Part shown: positions 15,527 through 23,101 of the stretch, piece after piece
How positions within the stretch are numbered: position 1 is the first letter of the stretch
How the letters are laid out: every line of letters begins with the position of its first letter
Assembly (NCBI GenBank): GCA_903882825.1
Contig: CAIRYL010000121.1
Span: 1 to 23,161 of the forward strand
From: an uncultured Candidatus Peregrinibacteria bacterium
GTDB lineage: Bacteria; Patescibacteriota; Gracilibacteria; CAIRYL01
Length of the DNA stretch: 23,161 nucleotides
Reading direction: 5' to 3'
Notes under the pieces: model-generated
Seen by the model: only the letters and a program-made list of their open reading frames with translations
Told to the model about the DNA's origin: nothing
Databases searched by the model: none
Translations under genes and position numbers: made by a program

Positions 15527-18500
15527 TTAAATTCCCTCTTTTTCTTCATCACTCGCGAGTGAAGCATATAAAACGGGAACAATAAAAAGAGTGAAAAGAG
15601 AGGAGACCGAAAGCCCAAAAATAATGGCACTTCCAAGGGCTCGCCACACTTCATCCGAAAGTGTTACGGGGATAATTCCTACAATAGTACATACTGAAGT
15701 AATAAAAATAGCTTCTAAACGAGATTTCCCAGCATCCGTAATAGCCTCTAAAAATGGAATTTTCATTTTTAAATTCAACATTATTTTATCCACTAAAATA
15801 ATGGCGTTTTTTACCACAATTCCAAAGAGTGCCAATATCCCAATAAGACCAGGAAAACTAAGCGTTACTTGAAAAATAGCCATTCCAATAAACACTCCAA
15901 TAAGAGAAAGAGGAAGAGAAACAATCACAATAAAGGCTTTTCGAAACGAATTAAACTGCACCACAATAGTGGCAATAATGAGTACCACGGCAATAATCAT
16001 CGCCCGTAAAATAGAAAAAATAGATTCTTGATTTTGCTCATTTTCTCCTCCGTACGTAATTTTATAGCCTTCTGGGAGTGTATAGTTTTTTGCCTGCATC
16101 CCATCTTTAAATTTTTGTAATACTTCTGGAGCCGACAGCCCACCCGTAACATTTGCGGTAAGAGTCACCACCCTCTTTTGATCAATTCTATTGATACTGG
16201 AAGGAATAGATTCTTTCGATATTTTTGCAACATCTTTGAGGCGCACTATTTGCCCTCTGGCATTTAAAAATTGTAAATTTTCAATATCCGAAACAGACAT
16301 CACCGATGCCTCATCAATCGTAGCAATTACCTCTTGATCTTTATCTCCTAAAAAAACAGTGGTAATTTTTACACCCGAAAGCGCGGTTCTTAAAAAAGTT
16401 CCAACCGCTACTGCATTGGTGTTATACCATTCCAATTGTTCAGGAATAAGGCGGAAATTATATTCTGGAGGCGTTTTTTTTAATGAAATTTCTGATTCGG
16501 TGGCACCTGGAATTTCTAATATAATTTTTTCCAGATCCTGTACAATTTTCTCTAAAGTTTCCAAACTTTCACCGGAAATTTGTGCTTCAAAAGCCGCGCC
16601 CGATGGCGGTCCTGATTTTTGAGATTCCACGGAAATACTTTCTGCTCCATTTATATTTTTTAATTCTTCCCGAAGAAGATCGGCGAATGCGTATGAAGTA
16701 ATATTTCGCTCTTCTTTTGGTTTGAGGCGAATGGTAAGAGAAGCAACATCAGCAGATGATCCACTTCCTCCAAAAGTAGCCCTTTGAAGAGACGTACTTT
16801 TCCCAATAGTGGTAGAAAAATTAATAATTTCAGAATGTGGAAGAAGCTTTTCTTCTACACGTGCAATTACCTCATTTGAACGATCCAGTCCTGTTCCCGT
16901 AGGCATTTTTACCACAATTGCCAATAATTCCTGATCGGATGGCGGAAAAAACTCTTGTCGTACAATTCCTGTAAGAGGGAGCACCAGTGTCCCCAATAAC
17001 AAAATAATCGTAAGAGAAATAGTAATAGTTCGCCTTTTAGAAGTACGAATACAGGCACTCAGTGTTCGTTCATACCAGGGAAGAATACTGTCTAAATGCC
17101 AAATTCCATGAATAAGACGATCTAAAAAGCTTCCTCCTCCTTTTCCCTGATTTCGAAGTACTTCTTTAATGGCTTCTGGATTTTTCCATTCTTCTTTTAC
17201 TCGTGCATTTGCTTTTTGAAGTGCCATTTTTCCTCCCCGAAAATACCAAATTAATAAAAATATCCCCATCGCTATAAAAATTCCTCCGAATAAAAAACCA
17301 ACCCATGTTCCAAAAAGTGTAAAAATACCGCCCCCGAGTAAAAAAGAAAAAAGGGTAATATACCACCATCTGGTAGTAAATCGCACTCGCTCCAATACGG
17401 CAGCGAGGGGATGGTTAATCATAAGGGCAATAAGAAGGGAGGCAGTAAGGGTTACCGAAACCGTTATAGGAATGGCTTTAATAAATTGCCCCATAATTCC
17501 ACTTGCCAATAACAATGGTAAAAATGCCCACGTGGTTGCCAGAGTGGTGGTGGTTAACACCACTTTAAAATCATTTAAAACTAAAAGAACTGCTTCTTCT
17601 GGAGTAAATTTCCCACTTCGTAAATATTGTTTTGTGGCAGATACCACTACAATAGCATCGTCCACCAATAACCCCAAAGAGAGAAGAAGTGAAAAAAGAG
17701 AAAGAAAATTTAAACTCACTCCTGCAAGTTTCATAACCCCAAACGCTACACAAAATACTAATGGAATGGCAAGCCCCGCCACTAATGCTTCTTTCAGTCC
17801 TACAAAAAGAAATAAAATGCCCATTACTAAAAAGAGCGTCAAAAAGAAGTCATGTTCTAGTTGTGTAAATTGTTCTCTAATTTGTTTTGCTGTATCAATA
17901 GTGTTTTCTATAACAATGCTTTTCGGAAGTATCTTCTTTTCTTCTGCAATAATCGCGGTTGTTGCATCTATAGTATCAATAATAGAGGCTCCTGTTCTTT
18001 TAATAATTCCTAAAGAAACTGCATTTTGAGGAGTGGAACCATACGCTGAAAATCGTGCTACAGAAGTCCGTTCTCTGGCTTTTTCGGTAACCGTTGCAAT
18101 ATCTTTTACCAAAATCATTCCGCCAGTAGCATTATGAATTACAGGAATATTTTGGATTTCTTCTACCGTATAAAAACGAGCATCAGTGCGAAAAGAAGTG
18201 TCAAAAACATTATTATGAAATACTCCAGCTGGTATACCTCTATTCATAAGTGCGATTTTTTGATTTACGGCATCAACACTTATGCCATACTCACTCATTT
18301 TTTCTGGGAAATACGCAACAGAAAACTCTTTTATATCTCCTCCCGAAATAGTGACCTCTTTAATGGAAGAAATTTTTTCCAGTTTTTCTTTTATATTATC
18401 GGCATATTCACGGAGCGTAATACCATCCAAAGGACCTGCAATACTAAAAGTATATACTGGTTGATCATCAAATGATGCTTCCAGAACATTGGGAGTGGTG

Positions 18501-18934
18501 GCATCATCTGGTAAATCTCGAACGGTATCTACCGCATCTCGCACTGCTCGTACCGATTGGGTCATATCTTCACTTGCCTCAAATTCTACCGAAATACTGC
18601 TAAACGAATTAATAGAAGTAGAAGTGAGTTGTTTTATTCCTTTTACTCCACTAATAGCGATTTCGAGTTTTTTAGTTACTAAATCTTCCATATCTGCGGG
18701 AGATGCACCTGGTAAAGAAATAGTAACGACGGCAAACGGAATTTTTACTTCCGGATTCAGTTCGAGAGGAAGTGCAATAAAAGACCATACTCCCCACACA
18801 CTTATCATAAATATGAGGAGAAGAACCACCCGTGTGCGGGTTACAAAAAAATTCAACCATGAATCTTTGAGTTCTTCGCGGAATTCTAATTTTTCTAAAT
18901 ATCTATTATCAGCATTTTGTGATTCAGGAGCCAT
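15527..18934 (-). CDS. RND-family efflux permease (AcrB/HAE1-like) with an extra two-helix insert
   Basis: RND permeases use the proton gradient to expel hydrophobic compounds. The 1135-aa protein has the two-fold RND layout: TM1, a large extracytoplasmic loop, TM2-6, a second loop and TM8-12. The proton-relay residues are present: the Asp pair in LGLLVDDAIVVV (425-426, equal to AcrB D407/D408) and the Lys in VVKNAIILVD (about 1042, equal to K940). It is about 85 residues longer than AcrB. The excess lies at about 520-615, between the two halves, with two extra hydrophobic stretches (WWYITLFSFLLGGGIF and FLFGGIFIAMGIFLLIW) and a basic linker. No membrane-fusion protein or TolC gene lies nearby. 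The start is 13 bp after the hom stop on the same strand, indicating an operon. Substrate unknown. Confidence 0.93.
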   Translation of the reverse strand: MAPESQNADNRYLEKLEFREELKDSWLNFFVTRTRVVLLLIFMISVWGVWSFIALPLELNPEVKIPFAVVTISLPGASPADMEDLVTKKLEIAISGVKGIKQLTSTSINSFSSISVEFEASEDMTQSVRAVRDAVDTVRDLPDDATTPNVLEASFDDQPVYTFSIAGPLDGITLREYADNIKEKLEKISSIKEVTISGGDIKEFSVAYFPEKMSEYGISVDAVNQKIALMNRGIPAGVFHNNVFDTSFRTDARFYTVEEIQNIPVIHNATGGMILVKDIATVTEKARERTSVARFSAYGSTPQNAVSLGIIKRTGASIIDTIDATTAIIAEEKKILPKSIVIENTIDTAKQIREQFTQLEHDFFLTLFLVMGILFLFVGLKEALVAGLAIPLVFCVAFGVMKLAGVSLNFLSLFSLLLSLGLLVDDAIVVVSATKQYLRSGKFTPEEAVLLVLNDFKVVLTTTTLATTWAFLPLLLASGIMGQFIKAIPITVSVTLTASLLIALMINHPLAAVLERVRFTTRWWYITLFSFLLGGGIFTLFGTWVGFLFGGIFIAMGIFLLIWYFRGGKMALQKANARVKEEWKNPEAIKEVLRNQGKGGGSFLDRLIHGIWHLDSILPWYERTLSACIRTSKRRTITISLTIILLLGTLVLPLTGIVRQEFFPPSDQELLAIVVKMPTGTGLDRSNEVIARVEEKLLPHSEIINFSTTIGKSTSLQRATFGGSGSSADVASLTIRLKPKEERNITSYAFADLLREELKNINGAESISVESQKSGPPSGAAFEAQISGESLETLEKIVQDLEKIILEIPGATESEISLKKTPPEYNFRLIPEQLEWYNTNAVAVGTFLRTALSGVKITTVFLGDKDQEVIATIDEASVMSVSDIENLQFLNARGQIVRLKDVAKISKESIPSSINRIDQKRVVTLTANVTGGLSAPEVLQKFKDGMQAKNYTLPEGYKITYGGENEQNQESIFSILRAMIIAVVLIIATIVVQFNSFRKAFIVIVSLPLSLIGVFIGMAIFQVTLSFPGLIGILALFGIVVKNAIILVDKIMLNLKMKIPFLEAITDAGKSRLEAIFITSVCTIVGIIPVTLSDEVWRALGSAIIFGLSVSSLFTLFIVPVLYASLASDEEKEGI

Positions 18935-18947
18935 AGGAAATAAAAAA

Positions 18948-20213
18948 TTATTCTTCTACCATTAAAATTACAGGAGCGCTTAATACAAATGAAAAACGTG
19001 CAATTTCTTCTGCCGAACGTTCTACTGCTACCAACGGAGAAGAGTGTAACAAAAAAGCCATGGGGAAATCGGCATTTCCGTTTTGAATTTCGGCAATAGA
19101 AATACCATTTTTTGCAAAAACCTTTGTAATACTCGCCACCACCCCTACTTCATCTTTAATTTTTACCCGAAAATATGTTTGTTTTTTAATTTCTTCACGT
19201 GGACCAGACACAAATTTTTCTCTTTTTTCAAAGGCTTCAGAAGAGAAAAACTTCATATTTCCAAGCGCAATTTCTGCTATATCTGCCACAATGGCGGTGG
19301 CAGTAGGAAGAGATCCAGCTCCAGCGCCTACCATGGAAAATATCCCAAAAAAAGGATCTTCTATAACAATACTATTTTCGGCACCGGTAATACTTCCTAA
19401 ACGAGAATTTTCGGGAACCAAGCGCGGATGAACACCATAATAAATACCATGTTCTGTTTTTTCTGCACGAGCAATAAGACGAATACGTCGTCCTATTTTT
19501 TTGGCAAACGCAAAATCGCTCGGCAGAAGATTGGAAATACCACTTCGAGGAATATTTTTCCAATATGGGAAATGGGTACCAAAAGCCAAAGCGGTTAAGA
19601 TGGAAAGTTTTTGAGCACTATCAAATCCTTCTACATCAAACGTCGGATCAGCTTCTGCAAAGCCAAGGGCTTGGGCTTCTTTTAAAATTTCTTCGTATGT
19701 TTTTCCTCCTTTTTCTAATTCCGAAAGAATATAATTACAGGTTCCATTTACAATTCCCGAAACTTTGGTGATATTTCCGGCACTGTAATATTCTCGTAAA
19801 ATTTTTAAAATAGGAATTCCACCGCCTACAGAAGCCTCGTATAAAAGTCGAACCCCATTTTTGGAGGCTAACGCACACAATTCTTCTCCATGTTCGGCGA
19901 GAACGGCTTTATTGGCGGTGACCACATTTTTTTTTGCCTGTAATGCGGTTTGTATAATATGTTTTGCCACGGTGGTTCCGCCTATTACTTCTACAATGGT
20001 ATCAATGGTTGGATCTAAAAAAATATCATTGGCATCTTCAGTAAATAACGCCTCCGGAATACCTTTTTTGTGTATTTGAGCCACATTTTGAGTGCAAATT
20101 TTTTGAAGATGCAGGGATATGCCATTTTTTTTGAGTATTTCGGTATATGATTGAAACAAAATATGTGCCACCCCACTTCCAACGGTTCCAAATCCAAAAA
20201 GTCCAATATTCAT
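18948..20213 (-). CDS. hom: Homoserine dehydrogenase
   Basis: It reduces aspartate semialdehyde to homoserine, the branch point to threonine and methionine. I choose ATG at 20213 because the Rossmann motif begins at once (MNIGLFGFGTVGSGV); an in-frame ATG at 20243 would add ten non-conserved residues. Other family marks are TVVEVIGG, NKAVLAEHGEEL (catalytic-domain Lys), EASVGGGIPILK, the signature GIVNGTCNYILSEL, and the substrate-binding ALGFAEADPTFDVEGFDSAQK. The C terminus (about 345-421) is an ACT domain (YFRVKIKDEVGVVASITKVF), usual for threonine feedback. Length is normal at 421 aa. No other threonine-pathway gene is in the window; instead it is paired with the RND permease downstream. 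Confidence 0.95.
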   Translation of the reverse strand: MNIGLFGFGTVGSGVAHILFQSYTEILKKNGISLHLQKICTQNVAQIHKKGIPEALFTEDANDIFLDPTIDTIVEVIGGTTVAKHIIQTALQAKKNVVTANKAVLAEHGEELCALASKNGVRLLYEASVGGGIPILKILREYYSAGNITKVSGIVNGTCNYILSELEKGGKTYEEILKEAQALGFAEADPTFDVEGFDSAQKLSILTALAFGTHFPYWKNIPRSGISNLLPSDFAFAKKIGRRIRLIARAEKTEHGIYYGVHPRLVPENSRLGSITGAENSIVIEDPFFGIFSMVGAGAGSLPTATAIVADIAEIALGNMKFFSSEAFEKREKFVSGPREEIKKQTYFRVKIKDEVGVVASITKVFAKNGISIAEIQNGNADFPMAFLLHSSPLVAVERSAEEIARFSFVLSAPVILMVEE

Positions 20214-20270
20214 ACGGGGTACAAAAAAATAACTCATTCCCATTGTGGCAAAAAAAAAGAAAAAAAAGAA

Positions 20271-20350
20271 GGTTGACTTTTTTAAAAAAAGAAATAAGAT
20301 GACACCTCTATTTTTAAAAACTACCGTTTGACAAAATATGGGAATTTTAC
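20271..20350 (+). repeat. Promoter module, copy 1 of a direct repeat
   Basis: About 80 bp beginning GGTTGACTTTTTT match 21549-21629 at roughly 90% by eye (seven mismatches and one single-base gap in my alignment). It holds two -35-like elements, TTGACT (20273-20278) and TTGACA (20328-20333). It lies between hom, whose start it may also serve, and the unknown gene at 20381. Confidence 0.85.
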
Positions 20351-20356
20351 TACAAT
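20328..20356 (+). promoter_or_regulatory. Strong sigma70-type promoter of the 20381 gene
   Basis: Consensus TTGACA (20328-20333), a 17-bp spacer, and TACAAT (20351-20356), which is five of six. Transcription should start near 20363, giving a leader of about 18 nt. A second, weaker promoter (TTGACT at 20273 with TAAGAT at 20295) lies upstream in the same module. Confidence 0.75.
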
Positions 20357-20380
20357 ACTTTGATATTTTTTTAAAAATAT

Positions 20381-21484
20381 ATGAAATCGCATAAAGAACT
20401 TCCCTTTAGTGTTACAGTGGATCATGAGAGGGGGTATATAAATATTGTAGGGACTGATCCTAAAATCAGAAAATGTCTGGTGGATTTAGGTATAGACGAT
20501 GATAATGTAAAAGTTACGGCTGATGGAATAAGTCTTAAAAATTTTCCAGGCGGAATAAATTTAGAAAACTTAAAAGAGCAAATACAAGACAAGCTCACCA
20601 GTGCATTTGGGGATATCCTAACCGAGAAAAATCCTATTAGTGTTACAGTAGAGAAAGATGCATTGGTGATTCAGATATTTGGGAATATAAATGATGAGGT
20701 GAAGGAAGGTATACTGCAGACACTAGGAGATAATGAATTTCATAATGATAAAATCTCTTTCGTTGAGCATGGTGTTACTCTGACTACTAATTCTCAAGAG
20801 ATAAAAATAAGTATCGGGAATATAGACCCAGAAAATTTAGAGGAATTCAGAGCATTACTACAAAAAAGGCTCACTGATGAAATTGGGAATATCCTCGGAA
20901 CCGATGATGCTCCTGTTGTATCTGCCGAAGGTGGAAAAGCAAAAGCAGCGGAAAATACTGAAGGAATAGTGGTGGAAAGTGGAAATGTAGATTTTTTTGC
21001 TGGATGTAATACCTGGAAACAAATTGCAGAAAAAGTAGCAACAATAAGCAGTATTGAAACAAGCAATGGTACTCAGTCTCGAGAAGAATTAAATTTGGCA
21101 TTAGCTGATATACAAAAAAAAACAGAACCTCCTAATGCTGCCACAAGTACTGGGGGGCTTAGAAAAGCAGTAAAAAGAGCAATGGAAAACTTCAAACCAG
21201 TTTTGGAAGGTGTAGAAACAGAGGAAGACCTTTATAGAATTTTAAATGCGGAAATAGAGAGACTCGAAGCAATTCCCCCAGAGGAAATAACAATCTCAGA
21301 TCAATTGGCTCTCATGGGATTAAAACAAACGGTCGTGGTTGCTAGGGCATTCCTTGAGGAAAAAGGAGGAGAAGAAGACGAAGAAGACGGACGTCAAAGA
21401 ATAACGAGTATCAATTTTGTAACAAAGAAAGGAGGTCTTAGATCTAAATTGTACTCAATGCTCATGGCTCAAAATGGGCTTTAA
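20381..21484 (+). CDS. Unknown 367-aa acidic protein with an internal tandem domain
   Basis: No family is recognised. The first half is two copies of one domain, about residues 8-80 and 85-172. Both show SVTV, then an I-x-I strand with G, a middle helix, a Val/Ile-rich strand with GI/GV-x-L, and a final helix ENL-x-E ... LQ-K/R-LT followed by G-[DN]-IL. After a low-complexity linker (175-195) comes an all-helical acidic C-terminal half, with the run GGEEDEEDG near the end. No signal peptide or membrane segment is seen, so it is probably cytoplasmic. A strong promoter suggests good expression. The gene stands alone between duplicated regulatory modules and is followed by a palindrome that may end its transcript. 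Confidence 0.7.
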   Translation: MKSHKELPFSVTVDHERGYINIVGTDPKIRKCLVDLGIDDDNVKVTADGISLKNFPGGINLENLKEQIQDKLTSAFGDILTEKNPISVTVEKDALVIQIFGNINDEVKEGILQTLGDNEFHNDKISFVEHGVTLTTNSQEIKISIGNIDPENLEEFRALLQKRLTDEIGNILGTDDAPVVSAEGGKAKAAENTEGIVVESGNVDFFAGCNTWKQIAEKVATISSIETSNGTQSREELNLALADIQKKTEPPNAATSTGGLRKAVKRAMENFKPVLEGVETEEDLYRILNAEIERLEAIPPEEITISDQLALMGLKQTVVVARAFLEEKGGEEDEEDGRQRITSINFVTKKGGLRSKLYSMLMAQNGL

Positions 21485-21508
21485 TTTATAAACCCCGCTT
21501 CACGTGCT

Positions 21509-21546
21509 GGCTCCATAGTCCCCCTTGTGGGGCTGTGGAGCCTTTT
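21509..21546 (+). terminator. Palindromic element copy 1, terminator-like
   Basis: A 14-bp stem with two G-T pairs (21509-21522 with 21529-21542; arms GGCTCCATAGTCCC and GGGGCTGTGGAGCC) is followed by TTTT. It begins 25 bp after the stop of the 20381 gene. A near copy stands after the next gene at 22025, so it is both a repeat and a likely transcript end. Confidence 0.7.
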
Positions 21547-21548
21547 AG

Positions 21549-21629
21549 GGTTGACTTTTTTAAAAAAAGCAATAAGACTTGCATCTTTATTTTTAAAAAC
21601 TACTGTTTGACAAAATATGAGAATTTTAT
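21549..21629 (+). repeat. Promoter module, copy 2 of a direct repeat
   Basis: This matches 20271-20350 and includes TTGACT at 21551 and TTGACA at 21607-21612. At the position 17 bp after TTGACA the sequence is TTTAAA, not TACAAT, so this copy may be a weaker promoter for the gene at 21648. The module directly abuts the palindrome that closes the preceding gene. Confidence 0.85.
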
Positions 21630-21647
21630 TTTAAAACCACTTTTTTT

Positions 21648-22007
21648 ATGACAGAAAAATTATTAAGACAAGACAACAAAGCAAACACAAATGCTCCAAT
21701 GCTTGCAAACAAGAAAGGTACAGTTTTTGGAAAGATAGCTGGTATTATCGCTCTTGTGGCTACTCTTGGTCTTCCTGGATGTGCTCATAATCCTTATGAA
21801 AATCCTGTTCCAAATGATGCTCCTAGTGCGAGTAGTAGTGATTATCCTTGGCAAAGCGTTAAGGATAAGTTTGGATTTCTTAATTGCCCTCAAGTTTTGA
21901 GACAGCAAAGAAGTTATATTTTTGGGGCGATTTTTGGTTGCAACATGTTGCGTTTTAACGCTCCTCTACCAGAGGAGGTATTCTACTGTATGACCAAAAA
22001 AGAATAA
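21648..22007 (+). CDS. Small putative lipoprotein of unknown function
   Basis: The 119-aa protein has a charged N terminus, a hydrophobic segment (GKIAGIIALVATLGLP, about 28-43) and a cysteine directly after it in LPGC (Cys45), close to the lipobox pattern although Pro at -2 is unusual. If processed, Cys45 would be lipidated and the rest exposed outside the membrane. An internal start at Met18 (MLANKKG) would give a more typical signal length. The mature part has a Pro/Ser/Asn-rich linker and three more cysteines (NCPQ, GCNM, YCMT), perhaps forming a disulfide. A perfect 7-bp-arm hairpin (21961-21977) lies within the last codons. It shares the promoter module and trailing palindrome with the unrelated gene at 20381. 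Confidence 0.6.
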   Translation: MTEKLLRQDNKANTNAPMLANKKGTVFGKIAGIIALVATLGLPGCAHNPYENPVPNDAPSASSSDYPWQSVKDKFGFLNCPQVLRQQRSYIFGAIFGCNMLRFNAPLPEEVFYCMTKKE

Positions 22008-22019
22008 TTCACATTAACC

Positions 22020-22122
22020 CCACTGACTCCATAGTCTCCCTTGTGGGGCTGTGGAGCCTTTTAGGGACATGAGATACAGAAGGCTCCACAGTTTCGCTTT
22101 GTGAAAACTATAGAATCAGTGG
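22020..22122 (+). repeat. Two facing copies of the palindromic element (nested inverted repeat)
   Basis: The left copy (22020-22062) is a decayed version of the hairpin at 21509 with the same TTTTAGGG tail. The right copy (22080-22122) is the same element in reverse. Their inner arms CTGTGGAGCCTT (22049-22060) and AAGGCTCCACAG (22080-22091) match perfectly around 19 nt. The outer arms CCACTGAyTCyATAG match with two or three changes. It begins 12 bp after the lipoprotein stop and can serve as a terminator. Confidence 0.75.
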
Positions 22123-22132
22123 AGTTTGGAAA

Positions 22133-22240
22133 TGGATTCCCGCCTTCGCGGGAATGACAAAGCCTCAACGGGAATCCAATTATTTGGATCATGGATTACC
22201 GCGCTCGTAACATCGCTCGAGAATGACGGAGCTTTTCATA
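22133..22240 (+). repeat. REP-like palindromes, CGGGAAT type
   Basis: A perfect 8-bp-arm hairpin ATTCCCGC-CTTC-GCGGGAAT lies at 22136-22155, followed by GAC. A partial CGGGAATCCA follows near 22169, then a small hairpin ATCCAA-TTAT-TTGGAT. A degenerate second unit from TGGATTACCGC to GAGAATGACGG lies at about 22192-22238. From memory, this family of repeats is widespread in unrelated bacteria. Together with the preceding repeat and the AT-rich 22241-22376 stretch, it fills the 387-bp gap between genes at 22008-22394; no gene is seen there. Confidence 0.7.
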
Positions 22241-22394
22241 ACTCTCAAGCCTCTTCATTCCCTTTCATTTTCCCTCCAACACATCAAAAAAAATGTTCCC
22301 CTATAAAAAAGTACCAAAAAATTGGAATGAAAAAATTTCTTCTTGTTATTCTTTTTAAATAAATATAAAGTAGTTTATGATTTTTCCTCTTTTT

Positions 22395-22616
22395 ATGACA
22401 CAAAATATCCGCATTTTTGACCGACTGGTGCGCGTTATGGTGGGAACAGCACTGCTTACGGGGTTTTACTTTCAGCCTCATAATTACTGGCTTCTTTTTG
22501 GGATTCTTCCATTGGTAACCGGCTTTATTGGCTACTGTGGTCTGTATAAGATGTGTGGAATTAAAGGGTGTTCCAGTTGTTCTTCCGAAAACTGTTCTAC
22601 TGAACCAAAGAAATAA
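22395..22616 (+). CDS. DUF2892-type small membrane protein with cysteine-rich tail
   Basis: I choose ATG at 22395 because the family begins with a short N-x-x-x-DR-x-x-R motif, here MTQNIRIFDRLVRVMVG; an ATG at 22377 would add six residues. A TATAAA at 22364-22369 would give a leader of about 19 nt to this start. Two hydrophobic helices (VMVGTALLTGFYF and YWLLFGILPLVTGFIGY) are followed by the family signature CGLYKMCGI. The tail adds GCSSCSSENC, so there are six cysteines in about 21 residues. The family occurs alone or fused to rhodanese domains (as in YgaP) and is linked by context to sulfur or redox handling. The role of this one is unknown. Confidence 0.85.
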   Translation: MTQNIRIFDRLVRVMVGTALLTGFYFQPHNYWLLFGILPLVTGFIGYCGLYKMCGIKGCSSCSSENCSTEPKK

Positions 22617-22699
22617 TTTCCCGCTTTTTGTGTTGGCTTCATTTTGTACATGGAACAAAGCGAATGTATACGGTTTTTCTTACACCAAAAATTTTCGCA

Positions 22700-23101
22700 T
22701 TATATTCGTCCTTCTAAAAAACGTGCCACATTTGCCACTATTGCATACGAAAAAATAATAACTATGAGTCCTGCGAGCGACATTAAAATCATACTTTTTG
22801 CACCATTCATCATATCGTCATTTCCTGCGGAAAGAGAGTATCGTACCCCGCCAAGAACTATTAAAAATACGGCTACGCTTCCCGCTACTAACAAAATAAG
22901 GTTAATAGTAAAATAAATAATGGTATTGGTTTTATCTTGCGCTTTTAAACCCTGATTCGATTCGAGTGTGGGAAGTGTTGTATCCGCTTCTCCTGCATTT
23001 CCTCCTGCTTTTTCTACCAATGTATCAATTCCTGCACCGGTGCACAGTGCAGGTGAAAAAAATACCAAAAAAGCAAATAATGGTGCTAAAAATACGTTCA
23101 T
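22700..23101 (-). CDS. VirB2/TrbC-like pilin (CPR type IV secretion pilin family)
   Basis: The 133-aa protein has a signal peptide (about 1-22, ending PALCTGAG), a polar stretch, and two membrane helices. The first is TIIYFTINLILLVAGSVAVF, continuing into the family core GGVRYSLSAGN. The second is MILMSLAGLIVIIFSYAIV. This is the layout of VirB2/TrbC-type pilins and of the paralogous pilins common in CPR genomes. They are proposed to build a surface filament or secretion channel, perhaps for DNA uptake or host contact; function is inferred. Its ATG overlaps the stop of the upstream gene in an ATGA, so the two are coupled. It is convergent with the DUF2892 gene and no clear terminator lies in the 83 bp between. 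Confidence 0.8.
   Translation of the reverse strand: MNVFLAPLFAFLVFFSPALCTGAGIDTLVEKAGGNAGEADTTLPTLESNQGLKAQDKTNTIIYFTINLILLVAGSVAVFLIVLGGVRYSLSAGNDDMMNGAKSMILMSLAGLIVIIFSYAIVANVARFLEGRI

Noticed and set aside
17472..18029. 185-aa plus-strand open frame
   Set aside because: It lies wholly antisense to the conserved RND transmembrane region and has the low-complexity Ser/Thr/Lys composition of a shadow frame.
20213..20243. Longer hom start at 20243
   Set aside because: The ten extra residues precede the conserved Rossmann start, have no family support, and neither start has a ribosome binding site to favour the longer form.
22126..22362. 78-aa plus-strand open frame across the repeat region
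   Set aside because: It is made mostly of translated REP sequence, has no family resemblance, and its composition is that of the palindromes.
22008..22394. CRISPR array in the repeat-rich gap
   Set aside because: The repeats are palindromes in mixed orientation with irregular spacing, not equal direct repeats with unique spacers.
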